This document shows, piece after piece, positions 8,048 to 16,173 of a DNA stretch of 18,877 bases. The stretch spans positions 1 to 18,877 of the forward strand of contig JAUHZM010000023.1 of the NCBI GenBank assembly GCA_030426005.1, written 5' to 3'. Both the position numbers and the translations under genes were made by a program. The DNA comes from Gammaproteobacteria bacterium. Its GTDB lineage: Bacteria; Pseudomonadota; Gammaproteobacteria; Arenicellales; Arenicellaceae. The notes below the pieces were generated by a model, which made no database searches, was not told the origin of the DNA, and saw nothing but the letters and a program-made list of their open reading frames with translations. Every line of letters starts with the position of its first letter. Within the stretch, counting starts at the first letter, position 1.

Positions 8048-8100
8048 ACCAGCTAGCGATATCGTCAATACACCATCAGAATTAAACATTGAGAGTCTAC

Positions 8101-10356
8101 GTGAATAAAGTAACGATTGCGTTTTGCCTACTGTTTGCATTGGGCGTTCCCAGCACGAATGCGAAGGAAGTATTGGTAGCAGATATCGCCGCATATCAAG
8201 CTGTGCTGAGTCAGGTTCAGCCGGGCGATACAATTGTGCTGCAAAATGGAGAGTGGCGTGATTTCGAAATCTTGTTTGAAGGGCACGGTACCGCTGAGAA
8301 TCCCATTCGTCTGGCAGCGCAAACGCCGGGCGCGGTCCATATAACCGGTCAGTCCAACCTGCGTTTAGCCGGGGAGTACCTTGAGGTGTCTGGATTGGTG
8401 TTTAAAAATGGCTACACACCAACGAGTAGCGTCATCGCGTTTCGTAAAGATGCGCAGCACCTAGCAAATAACTCGCGGGTAACTGCTACCGTTATTGACG
8501 GATTTAACAACCCCGAACGTTATGAAAATGAAAGTTGGGTGGTGCTTTACGGCAAGCGTAATCGGTTCGATCACAATCACTTAACCGGCAAGAGCACGCA
8601 AGGCGTGACCTTGGCAGTGCGGTTGAATTCTGAACAAAGTCAGCAAAACCATCATCGCATCGATCACAACTATTTTGGTCCACGCCCAATCTTGGGTTCC
8701 AATGGCGGAGAGACTTTGCGGATTGGGACAAGTCACTACTCGTTAACCGAATCCAACACCATCGTGGAAAACAATTTCTTCGATCGCTGTGATGGCGAGT
8801 TGGAAATAATCTCGAATAAAGCAGGCGGGAATCAATATATCGGCAATGTGTTTTACCAATCGCGCGGCACTCTGACGATGCGACACGGCAATGACACGCT
8901 GGTCGAAAATAACATATTCCTTGGCAACAATGCCGATCACACTGGCGGGATTCGAGTGATCAATAAGCGCCAAACAGTCCGCAATAATTACTTGCAAGAC
9001 CTGAAGGGCTATCGTTTTGGAGGTGCAATGGTCGTGATGAATGGGGTGCCAAACTCCAAGATCAATCGTTATCACCAAGTTGAAGATTCGGTGATTGAAA
9101 ATAATACCTTTGTGAATTCAGATCACATACAAATTGCCGCGGGTAGTGACTTTGAGCGCACCGCTGTGCCGGTTCGTACGCGCTTTACGAACAACCTGAT
9201 TTACCTCGAATCGCAACGAGACCCGTTCACCATTTATGACGATGTGAGTGGCATTGAATGGCGCGATAACTTGACTAATACCAAGGTTGATCCACGCATC
9301 GCTAAAGGATTTAAATCCGAGCAATTTAACCTTGTGCTGGCGGAAAATGGGTTGCAGTACCCCAGTAAAAATAGTGCGCCCCGATTGATTGGGGTCAGTG
9401 GTGACATAAGCGTCCTCGACAAGTCGCACACTGGTGTTGATTGGTATGCGAAGCCAGACCAAAAGCCGCGTTTCGACCACGGTAACACACACACGGTTCA
9501 GCCCGGGCTAGATACCTTGGTGAATGCCGTTCGGGAGGCACAGGACGGCGATGTCTTGGTGCTTGCGGCGGGTGAGTACCAGGTAAGTCGGGTCATCCAC
9601 CTCAATAAGGCGATTACGGTTAAAGGGCCAGCCTCCAAGGATGTTGTGATTCAGTTCGAGCGTGCAACCTTATTCGAGCTAAATGAAGGTGGAAGTCTGA
9701 AATTAGATGACGTTCGTATTTCCGGGAGTGCGGCGCCGGACAGCGCGGGTAATAGTGTGATCCGTACCCATCGCAGGTCCATGCTGCACAATTACGAACT
9801 GGTGGTGGAGAATAGTGAAATATTGGATTTGAATGTTAACCATTCATTCAATTTTCTGACCGTAACAAAAGGCACCTTTGCGCAACGCATCGAGCTTAGC
9901 AACTCTCGTTTCAGCAATATTACGGGTGCGATATTAGGCCTGGATCAGGAGCACGATGACTTTGGTATTTACAACGCGGAGTACGTCACGATAGACCAGG
10001 TGGTCTTTGAATCGATCGAAGGGGATGTGGTCGACTACTACCGCGGTGGTACGGATGAGAGCACCTTTGGCCCCCATTTTTCGATGACTGCGTCGACCTT
10101 AACCAATGTCGGAAACGGGAAGCGCAATAAGTCGGGTAGTTCGGTGTTGCTCCATGGCGTGCAAGTTACCACGTTACAGGGGAATACGATTGTTGGCAGT
10201 GCATCTCTGCAGATTAACCACACGGTCGGCGAGCCGGTAACGCGGGTGATAAATAATCGATTTATCACCACGCCAAAACCTGAGATCCGTGAGTTGTATA
10301 GCGATCAGACCGACACCGCCGAAATGCGTGGCAATACCTACCAGTCAGCGGAATAG
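8101..10356 (+). CDS. Polysaccharide lyase family 6 alginate lyase
   Basis: This 751-residue secreted alginate lyase of family PL6 (chondroitinase B fold) cleaves alginate by beta-elimination. A Sec signal peptide is visible (hydrophobic core FCLLFALGV, cleavage after TNA, about residue 21). The N-terminal right-handed beta-helix (about 25-380) contains the catalytic core: E233 and E235 as likely Ca2+ ligands, K240 as the Bronsted base and R261 as the acid. The 5-, 7- and 21-residue spacings are those I recall for AlyGC (E213, E215, K220, R241), and the 21-residue K-R spacing matches chondroitinase B. A second beta-helix starts near 465, as in the long two-domain PL6 enzymes, which are usually exolytic. 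No ATG is available: GTG at 8101 is preferred (GAGAG at a good distance) over TTG at 8089. The PL17 gene follows after 9 bp. Confidence 0.92.
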   Translation: MNKVTIAFCLLFALGVPSTNAKEVLVADIAAYQAVLSQVQPGDTIVLQNGEWRDFEILFEGHGTAENPIRLAAQTPGAVHITGQSNLRLAGEYLEVSGLVFKNGYTPTSSVIAFRKDAQHLANNSRVTATVIDGFNNPERYENESWVVLYGKRNRFDHNHLTGKSTQGVTLAVRLNSEQSQQNHHRIDHNYFGPRPILGSNGGETLRIGTSHYSLTESNTIVENNFFDRCDGELEIISNKAGGNQYIGNVFYQSRGTLTMRHGNDTLVENNIFLGNNADHTGGIRVINKRQTVRNNYLQDLKGYRFGGAMVVMNGVPNSKINRYHQVEDSVIENNTFVNSDHIQIAAGSDFERTAVPVRTRFTNNLIYLESQRDPFTIYDDVSGIEWRDNLTNTKVDPRIAKGFKSEQFNLVLAENGLQYPSKNSAPRLIGVSGDISVLDKSHTGVDWYAKPDQKPRFDHGNTHTVQPGLDTLVNAVREAQDGDVLVLAAGEYQVSRVIHLNKAITVKGPASKDVVIQFERATLFELNEGGSLKLDDVRISGSAAPDSAGNSVIRTHRRSMLHNYELVVENSEILDLNVNHSFNFLTVTKGTFAQRIELSNSRFSNITGAILGLDQEHDDFGIYNAEYVTIDQVVFESIEGDVVDYYRGGTDESTFGPHFSMTASTLTNVGNGKRNKSGSSVLLHGVQVTTLQGNTIVGSASLQINHTVGEPVTRVINNRFITTPKPEIRELYSDQTDTAEMRGNTYQSAE

Positions 10357-10365
10357 GGGACAGTT

Positions 10366-12582
10366 ATGCGCAGTCTAATTAATGATATAGCAGTTGCTTG
10401 GCTCGTCGTGAGTTTCCTGGGCGTGAGTAGTAGTATGGCGCAGGCCGGCTCGCACCCAGGGCTCACGATGTCAGCAGCCGAGGTTAAATCGATTCGAGGT
10501 CAATTACACAGCGTTCCGAAAGCCAAACAGGCGCTTGATGCCCTCCGTGCTACAACGGACTCCGGTATCGAAGCCGGTGTGATTGTGCCGATTCCGGTCG
10601 ATGCTGGAGGCGGTTACACGCACGAGCAACACAAACGCAACTACCAACTTATGTTGGACGCTGGGTTGATCTACCAGCTAACGGGAAGTAAGCGTTATGC
10701 TGATTACGTGCGTGATGTGTTGATGGCCTATGCGGAGATGTACCCCGGATTGCCCCTGCATCCGCACCAAAAAGAGCAATCACCAGGAAAACTGTTTTGG
10801 CAGAGTTTGAATGAAGCGGTATGGTTGGTGCACACCATCCAAGCTTATGATCTGATCGTTAGTTCGTTATCTCTAACTGATCGTGAAAGGATCGAAACGT
10901 CTTTATTGCGTCCGGTGGCGCACTTTTTATCAGAAGGCCAACCAAAGACCTTTAATAAAATCCATAATCACGGCACATGGGCTGCTGCCGCGGTTGGTAT
11001 GACGGGCTATGTGCTGGACGATCAGCATCTAGTTGAACAAGCGCTGTTCGGGCTGGACAAATCCGGAAAGGCTGGATTTTTGGCGCAAATAGAGCAGCTG
11101 TTCTCACCTGACGGATACTACACTGAAGGGCCATACTACCAACGTTATGCACTTATGCCTTTCGTTCTGTTCGCCAGAGCGATTGAACTGAACGAGCCGC
11201 AACGTGAGATCTTTGCGGTCGCCGATGGGGCGATTTTGAAAGCGATCGAAACCGCAATTCAACTTAGCTACAACGGGCTGTTCTTTGGCATAAATGATGC
11301 GATTAAGGACAAAGGTATCGACACGCTGGAACTAGTGCATGGCGTCGCAATCGCGTTTGACGTGACAGGCAACACGCAATTACTCGATATCGCCCAACAA
11401 CAGAATCATATTCTGCTGACGAGTTACGGATTTGCCGTGGCTAAAGCATTGCAAGACGGTCGATCAACGCCATTTGAATTTCGCAGTCTTCAGTTGCGTG
11501 ATGGGCAAGCAGGTGACCAAGGGGCTTTGAGTATCTTTAGGCGCGGCCAAGGCAACCGACACCAAGCGCTAGTCATTAAAAACACCTCGCAAGGCATGGG
11601 CCACGGCCATTTTGACAAATTACACTGGCTTTACTTTGATAACGGTAACGAAATCGTCAGCGACTATGGCGCGGCACGATTCTTGAATATCGAAGCTAAA
11701 TACGGCGGCCACTACTTACCCGAGAATAATGCTTGGGCGAAACAGACCGTTGCGCACAACACTTTGGTGGTGGACGAGCGTAGTCACTTTGATGGTGATT
11801 GGCGGCTTGGCCAAATGCATGCGCCAAACGTGCATTTTTTTGCGGTGCAAGATGGTGTTCAGATTACGTCAGCGGAAATACAGTCCGCCTACGAATCAAC
11901 CTCGTTAAGTCGGATGATGGCGATGATTGACGTAGAGGGCTTGGCGGATCCGCTGATACTCGACGTGTTCAAGGTTGATAGCCCGCAAGCGCGTCAATAC
12001 GATTTGCCGCTGCACTATCAAGGTCAACTGATTTCACACACACTGAATTTGCACGATTCAATACAGCGCTTAAGTCCACTCGGCACACAGAATGGGTATC
12101 AGTATTTATGGGATCGCGCGCGCGGTGATATGCAAGCACCTTTGGCGCAGTTTACATGGCTGAATGACGGCCGGTTTTACACCTACAGTACTGTAGGCGG
12201 CGCAGATCAACAGATGATTTTCGCGCAGCTGGGTGCCAACGATCCGAACTTTAACTTACGTGAACAACATGCACTAATCCACCGCGTGAATTCAGCACAA
12301 GGCCACGTGTTTGCATCGGTGCTCGAAACACACGGTGAATATAACGGTCGTTTAGAGTTTACCGTTGGAGCTAAGTCTAGTGTCACCAGCCTGCTGATCC
12401 ATGAAGTGGAAAGCTACACGGTATTCGAAGTTGATTTAACGAATGGGCGGCAGCTTACCGTGATTTTCACCGAGCTTGGTGATCAGCAGACCCAGCATGA
12501 ATTGGATCATGCAGGAAGGTCATTGCAGTGGCAGGGGCACTACACCGTGCTTCAATCAGAGTTAAATCAGAGTGAAGAATGA
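10366..12582 (+). CDS. Polysaccharide lyase family 17 oligoalginate lyase
   Basis: This 738-residue exolytic oligoalginate lyase releases unsaturated monouronate from oligomers made by other lyases. After a signal peptide (about 1-26, ending SMAQA), an alpha-toroid N-terminal domain runs to about 390, and a heparinase II/III-like beta-sandwich domain follows. The active-site residues known from Saccharophagus Alg17C, as I recall them, occur here at identical numbers: N201 and H202 (in HNHG), Y258 (in YTEGPYY), H413 (in GHGHFD) and Y450 (in GGHY). I see no lipobox, so a soluble periplasmic or secreted protein is expected. ATG at 10366 has GGGGA upstream. The stop codon overlaps the kdgF start in ATGA, indicating translational coupling. 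Confidence 0.95.
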   Translation: MRSLINDIAVAWLVVSFLGVSSSMAQAGSHPGLTMSAAEVKSIRGQLHSVPKAKQALDALRATTDSGIEAGVIVPIPVDAGGGYTHEQHKRNYQLMLDAGLIYQLTGSKRYADYVRDVLMAYAEMYPGLPLHPHQKEQSPGKLFWQSLNEAVWLVHTIQAYDLIVSSLSLTDRERIETSLLRPVAHFLSEGQPKTFNKIHNHGTWAAAAVGMTGYVLDDQHLVEQALFGLDKSGKAGFLAQIEQLFSPDGYYTEGPYYQRYALMPFVLFARAIELNEPQREIFAVADGAILKAIETAIQLSYNGLFFGINDAIKDKGIDTLELVHGVAIAFDVTGNTQLLDIAQQQNHILLTSYGFAVAKALQDGRSTPFEFRSLQLRDGQAGDQGALSIFRRGQGNRHQALVIKNTSQGMGHGHFDKLHWLYFDNGNEIVSDYGAARFLNIEAKYGGHYLPENNAWAKQTVAHNTLVVDERSHFDGDWRLGQMHAPNVHFFAVQDGVQITSAEIQSAYESTSLSRMMAMIDVEGLADPLILDVFKVDSPQARQYDLPLHYQGQLISHTLNLHDSIQRLSPLGTQNGYQYLWDRARGDMQAPLAQFTWLNDGRFYTYSTVGGADQQMIFAQLGANDPNFNLREQHALIHRVNSAQGHVFASVLETHGEYNGRLEFTVGAKSSVTSLLIHEVESYTVFEVDLTNGRQLTVIFTELGDQQTQHELDHAGRSLQWQGHYTVLQSELNQSEE

Positions 12583-12941
12583 ATAAAAAAAGCAATCAAA
12601 GTGCGAGTTTCGTGGTGGCTGATGAGCAACCTGTCGAACCTGTAGCGGACGGTATAAAGCGCCAGTTTCTAGGCTATGGTCCGGAGCTGATGGCGGTCAA
12701 GGTCTGGTTCGATGAAGGTGCTATTGGCTACCAGCACCATCATCCCCACACGCAAGTTAGTTATGTTGAGAGTGGCGAGTTTGAGGCCACGATTGATGGC
12801 GAAACGAAATTATTAAAAGCGGGCGATTCGTTCTATGTGGCACCACATCAAATGCATGGTGCAGTGTGCCGAAAGGCGGGTGTATTGATCGATATCTTCA
12901 GTCCGCACCGTGAGGATTTTTTGCAGGAGAAGCAATCGTGA
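12579..12941 (+). CDS. kdgF: KdgF-type cupin, unsaturated uronate lineariser
   Basis: KdgF is a small metal-dependent cupin that catalyses opening of the 4,5-unsaturated uronate monomer to linear 4-deoxy-L-erythro-5-hexoseulose uronate (DEH), the step linking lyases to cytoplasmic metabolism. The 120-residue product has one cupin barrel. Likely metal ligands are H53, H55 and Q59 in HHHPHTQ, plus H93 in the second cupin motif GDSFYVAPHQMH; H57 also lies in the cluster. No signal peptide is seen, so it acts in the cytoplasm. The start ATG overlaps the PL17 stop by four bases, and its own stop overlaps the GTG of the transporter gene, so PL17, KdgF and transporter are probably translated together. 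Position and motif make the assignment strong. Confidence 0.9.
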   Translation: MNKKSNQSASFVVADEQPVEPVADGIKRQFLGYGPELMAVKVWFDEGAIGYQHHHPHTQVSYVESGEFEATIDGETKLLKAGDSFYVAPHQMHGAVCRKAGVLIDIFSPHREDFLQEKQS

Positions 12942-14239
12942 CAATACGTAATCTTCGTTGGTGGGTTATCGCACTAATTGCGCTCGCCACCATCATTAAT
13001 TACATCGACAGACAATCATTGAATGTGTTGTGGCCAGAGATATCGGCATCCTTGTATCCCGACAAAAGCGATGACGAGCGCAAGGAAATCTACGCGTTCA
13101 TCTCGGTCGTGTTTGTATTTGCCTATGCCTTTGGACAAGCGATTTTTGGTCGCATTTTTGATTGGGTGGGCACACGACTTGGCTTTGCATTGTCGATTGG
13201 TATCTGGTCAGTTGCCACCGCCTTGCATGCATTGGCACGTGGCGTGGTGAGTTTCAGCATTTTTCGTGCGATTCTGGGAGTGGCTGAAGCCGGCAATTGG
13301 CCCGGGGCCACGAAAGGCAACGCAGAATGGTTTCCTAGCAAGGAGCGAGCCTTGGCTCAGGGGATTTTTAATTCCGGAGCTGCGATCGGCGGTATTGTGT
13401 CAATTCCACTGATTGCATTCTTGTCGGTGTACTTTAGCTGGAAAGCCATATTTGTCATCGTAGGCGTCACTGGTTTGTTGTGGCTTATTCCTTGGCTGGT
13501 GTTGGTAAAAGCACCGCCTAAAAATCATCCGTGGATCAGTGATGAAGAGCGTGACTACATTCTTAGTGGTCAGGTAAATCAGGATCGAGACGGAGACGGT
13601 GCCTACGACGAGGGCTATAACCCATCGACCAAAAAGTTGTTATCACACAAACAAAGCTGGGGTGTGATTATTGCGTCGGCGGCGATTGATCCAATCTGGT
13701 GGTTGTTTGTATTTTGGATTCCAATCTATTTGTCTGAGGTTTATGGCATGGACGTCAAGACCATCGGAATTTATGGTTGGGTGCCCTATGTCGGCGCCAT
13801 GCTGGGAGCTTGGTTTGGTGGCTTGTTGGCGCAAAATCGTATTAAGGCAGGATGGTCGATCGATGCCACGCGCAAACTGGCGATCACCTTGGGCTGTTTG
13901 ATCATGTTGCCAACGCTGCTAGCAATGGCAAATCCCGGGTCGCCCGTAACAGCCGTTCTTCTCATGGCCGTAATTTTATTCGGATTTCAAACTGCGATCG
14001 GTAACGTGCAGACTCTCCCTAGTGATCTATTTGGCGGTAAAACGGTTGGCACGCTTGCCGGTATCGCTGGCATGGCGGCTAAGTTAGGCGCGGTTGCACT
14101 GACGTCGCTGGTGCCGTGGTTGACCTCGGGTGGTAACTACACGCCGGCGTTTGTGATTGGTGCGGCGTTGGCATTGATCGCGGTGGCAAGCATCTGGCTC
14201 CTGTGTCCGAAAATCGAACCACTCAAACCGGAAGCGTAA
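12938..14239 (+). CDS. MFS transporter of the anion:cation symporter family, probable uronate/DEH importer
   Basis: This 433-residue major facilitator protein resembles hexuronate transporters of the ExuT type. It starts with a short tail and helix 1 ending INYIDRQSLNVLWPEI, a hallmark of the anion:cation symporter group. The loop-2 motif reads GRIFDWVGTRLGF, and about twelve membrane segments can be traced. In the lyase operon it most likely imports unsaturated monouronate or DEH across the inner membrane. The central cytoplasmic loop (about 200-240) contains DRDGDGAYDEGY (216-227), an EF-hand-like acidic cluster that is unusual for the family. The start is GTG at 12938, overlapping the kdgF stop, with AGGAGA at 12925-12930. 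The end lies 39 bp before the reductase gene. Confidence 0.88.
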   Translation: MTIRNLRWWVIALIALATIINYIDRQSLNVLWPEISASLYPDKSDDERKEIYAFISVVFVFAYAFGQAIFGRIFDWVGTRLGFALSIGIWSVATALHALARGVVSFSIFRAILGVAEAGNWPGATKGNAEWFPSKERALAQGIFNSGAAIGGIVSIPLIAFLSVYFSWKAIFVIVGVTGLLWLIPWLVLVKAPPKNHPWISDEERDYILSGQVNQDRDGDGAYDEGYNPSTKKLLSHKQSWGVIIASAAIDPIWWLFVFWIPIYLSEVYGMDVKTIGIYGWVPYVGAMLGAWFGGLLAQNRIKAGWSIDATRKLAITLGCLIMLPTLLAMANPGSPVTAVLLMAVILFGFQTAIGNVQTLPSDLFGGKTVGTLAGIAGMAAKLGAVALTSLVPWLTSGGNYTPAFVIGAALALIAVASIWLLCPKIEPLKPEA

Positions 14240-14278
14240 GCTTCTTTTCCTCTAAAACTAAAGAATGAAGTAAGAACA

Positions 14279-15031
14279 ATGAAACTGGAAAAAAAAGTAA
14301 TAGTAATCACTGGTGGTGTCCGTGATATTGGTCGCGAAGTGTCTAAGAAACTGGCGGCTGAAGGTGCGAAGCTGGCGATTAACTATTTTGGCAGCGAAGC
14401 GCAGGCGGCAAGTTTACGCACTGAACTCGCTGCGATGGGAGCGCACGCAATCATTTTGAAAGGTGATATGACTAATGTAGCTGATGTAGAGACCTTGGTG
14501 TCGCAAGCAGTGACTGAGCTGGGTGGTGAGATCGATGGGCTGGTGAATGTGGTTGGCGGACTGGTTCAACGAAAGACATTAGATGAAATGGATCAAGAGT
14601 TCTTCGATTACGTGCTCAAGCTAAACCTCACATCGACCTTCCTAACCTTCAAGGCCGTGGTACCACATATGGCCGCTGGCGCATCAATTGTGAACCTCGC
14701 GTCACAGGCTGGCCGAGATGGTGGTGGTCCAGGCGCTTCCGCGTATGCCACGTCTAAAGGTGCTGTTATGACCTTTACTCGATCGATGGCCAAGGAGCTC
14801 GGACCCAAAGGAATTCGTGTCAATGCACTGTGTCCTGGCATGATTAGTACCACGTTTCACGACACGTTCACCAATGACAATGTGCGTTCAAATGTAGCAA
14901 ACGGTACGCCGCTAAGACGCGAAGGGCGCCCTGAAGAAGTGGCGGACACTGTTAGCTATTTACTGTCCGACGAAGCGTCATTTCTGACGGGTGTTAACTT
15001 GGACATCAACGGTGGACTGCTGTTTTCATAA
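14279..15031 (+). CDS. Short-chain dehydrogenase/reductase, probable DEH reductase
   Basis: This 250-residue classical SDR probably reduces DEH to 2-keto-3-deoxygluconate with NAD(P)H, as Sphingomonas A1-R and A1-R' do. The cofactor motif is TGGVRDIG (about 11-18), the NNAG-like motif appears as NVVGG, and the catalytic residues are S142, Y156 and K160 (YATSK). C-terminal GGLLF fits the usual SDR ending. The substrate claim rests on position between the KdgF/transporter genes and KdgK; sequence alone only gives an SDR with reductase chemistry. The basic residue in VRDIG could favour NADPH, but the end of beta-2 (NYFGSE) lacks the usual Arg, so cofactor choice is open. ATG at 14279 has a weak, purine-rich leader (AAGTAAGAACA). 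Confidence 0.85.
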   Translation: MKLEKKVIVITGGVRDIGREVSKKLAAEGAKLAINYFGSEAQAASLRTELAAMGAHAIILKGDMTNVADVETLVSQAVTELGGEIDGLVNVVGGLVQRKTLDEMDQEFFDYVLKLNLTSTFLTFKAVVPHMAAGASIVNLASQAGRDGGGPGASAYATSKGAVMTFTRSMAKELGPKGIRVNALCPGMISTTFHDTFTNDNVRSNVANGTPLRREGRPEEVADTVSYLLSDEASFLTGVNLDINGGLLFS

Positions 15032-15072
15032 GTCATTATTTAGCTGAAATTAGTCTAATCGAGAAATAAACG

Positions 15073-16020
15073 ATGTCTGCTTCAATTGCAGTGATTGGCG
15101 AGTGTATGCTCGAACTATCGCATATCCGTGGGGCCGAGAGCGAGGACGCGATACCGCTGTTGATGCGGTACGGTGGTGACACGATTAACACCTCAGTCTA
15201 CCTAGCTCGGAATAAGGTGGATGTCGCGTACGTGACCGGCGTAAGCGACGACACGATGAGTGAGTGGTTATTGCAGCAATGGCATAACGAAGGTATTGAT
15301 TGTTCGTTGGTGCAGCGATTACCAGGTTCAGTACCGGCCATGTACATGATCAACGTGGATGAGCATGGTGAACGCTCTTTTCTGTACTGGCGTAAAGATT
15401 CGCCTGCCAGTCGGCTATTTGACGCAGATGAAATTGTGGCGACGCTATCTGAGTCACTGCAGCGTTTTTCGCACATCTACGTTTCAGGCATTAGTTTGGC
15501 AATTCTCCCGCCTGCCGGGCTATCTAAGTTGCTTGCTTTGTTAGGCGTTTACCACCAGCGGGGCGGTCGAATTATCTTCGATGGTAATTACCGTCCGCGT
15601 CTGTGGGATAGCATCGATCAAGCGCAATCGGCATACCGAGCGATGTATGCCATGACGCATGTTGCGTTGTCTACATTTGAAGACGAATCTGCTTTGTTTG
15701 GCTACGAGACAGCTGAACAATTAATGACTGCGCTCGGCGACTACGGCATTGGCGATATTGTCATTAAGATGGGCGGCGACGGCTGTCTGGCGCAAGTCGA
15801 CGGGAGCACCCATTATGTCGATGCTGAGCTGGTCGAACCGGTTGATACCACCGCAGCCGGAGATTCATTTAATGCTGGATACCTGGCCGCACGTCTGCGT
15901 GGTGAGCCAGCGATAACAGCGTGTCGCGCGGGTCACGCTTTAGCCGCGCGGGTGATTCAGCACCGCGGCGCGATTATCCCAGTCGATGAGATACCAGCAC
16001 CCAAACTAAACTGCCATTAA
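15073..16020 (+). CDS. kdgK: 2-keto-3-deoxygluconate kinase (PfkB family)
   Basis: KdgK phosphorylates KDG with ATP to 2-keto-3-deoxy-6-phosphogluconate (KDPG), the substrate of the Entner-Doudoroff aldolase. The 315-residue protein has the PfkB sugar-kinase layout: an early beta-strand IAVIGECMLEL, the substrate-binding segment GGDTINTSVYLAR (about 35-47), and signature 2 DTTAAGDSFNAGYLA starting at D258, with catalytic base D264. GGDTxN and DTTAAGDSFN favour KdgK over ribokinase or fructokinase. It is the last gene of the alginate operon, 41 bp after the reductase. The aldolase itself (eda) is not in the window. The start is ATG at 15073. Confidence 0.92.
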   Translation: MSASIAVIGECMLELSHIRGAESEDAIPLLMRYGGDTINTSVYLARNKVDVAYVTGVSDDTMSEWLLQQWHNEGIDCSLVQRLPGSVPAMYMINVDEHGERSFLYWRKDSPASRLFDADEIVATLSESLQRFSHIYVSGISLAILPPAGLSKLLALLGVYHQRGGRIIFDGNYRPRLWDSIDQAQSAYRAMYAMTHVALSTFEDESALFGYETAEQLMTALGDYGIGDIVIKMGGDGCLAQVDGSTHYVDAELVEPVDTTAAGDSFNAGYLAARLRGEPAITACRAGHALAARVIQHRGAIIPVDEIPAPKLNCH

Positions 16021-16021
16021 A

Positions 16022-16057
16022 GTGACGCGCCCCAGTCCTCCCTAAATACCGCGTCAC
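16022..16057. repeat. 8-bp inverted repeat after kdgK
   Basis: GTGACGCG (16022-16029) and CGCGTCAC (16050-16057) are perfect inverted copies with a 20-base loop, starting two bases past the kdgK stop. No U tract follows, so it is not a typical intrinsic terminator. It may stabilise the 3' end of the operon transcript. Confidence 0.4.
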
Positions 16058-16100
16058 AGTGGTCGGATCTTTGAGGGTGACACGCTCGTAAGAGTCGGTA

Positions 16101-16124
16101 CAATGCAGTCAATTAGTTGCATTG
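16101..16124. promoter_or_regulatory. Candidate operator upstream of putP
   Basis: CAATGCA (16101-16107) and TGCATTG (16118-16124) are perfect 7-bp inverted copies with a 10-bp AT-rich centre, 50 bp before the putP start. An offset second pair, CAGTCA and TGACTG (16106-16111, 16128-16133), overlaps it. The layout is compatible with a dimeric regulator such as the Lrp-type protein encoded after putP. Confidence 0.4.
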
Positions 16125-16173
16125 AACTGACTGGGTTTGATGTAAGAGCGAACGATCAAATTCAAGGGTGCGC

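Noticed and set aside
14268..14278. GTAAGAACA before the reductase start as a fourth FadR-type operator.
   Set aside because: It has no inverted symmetry and overlaps the purine-rich leader; similarity is likely accidental.
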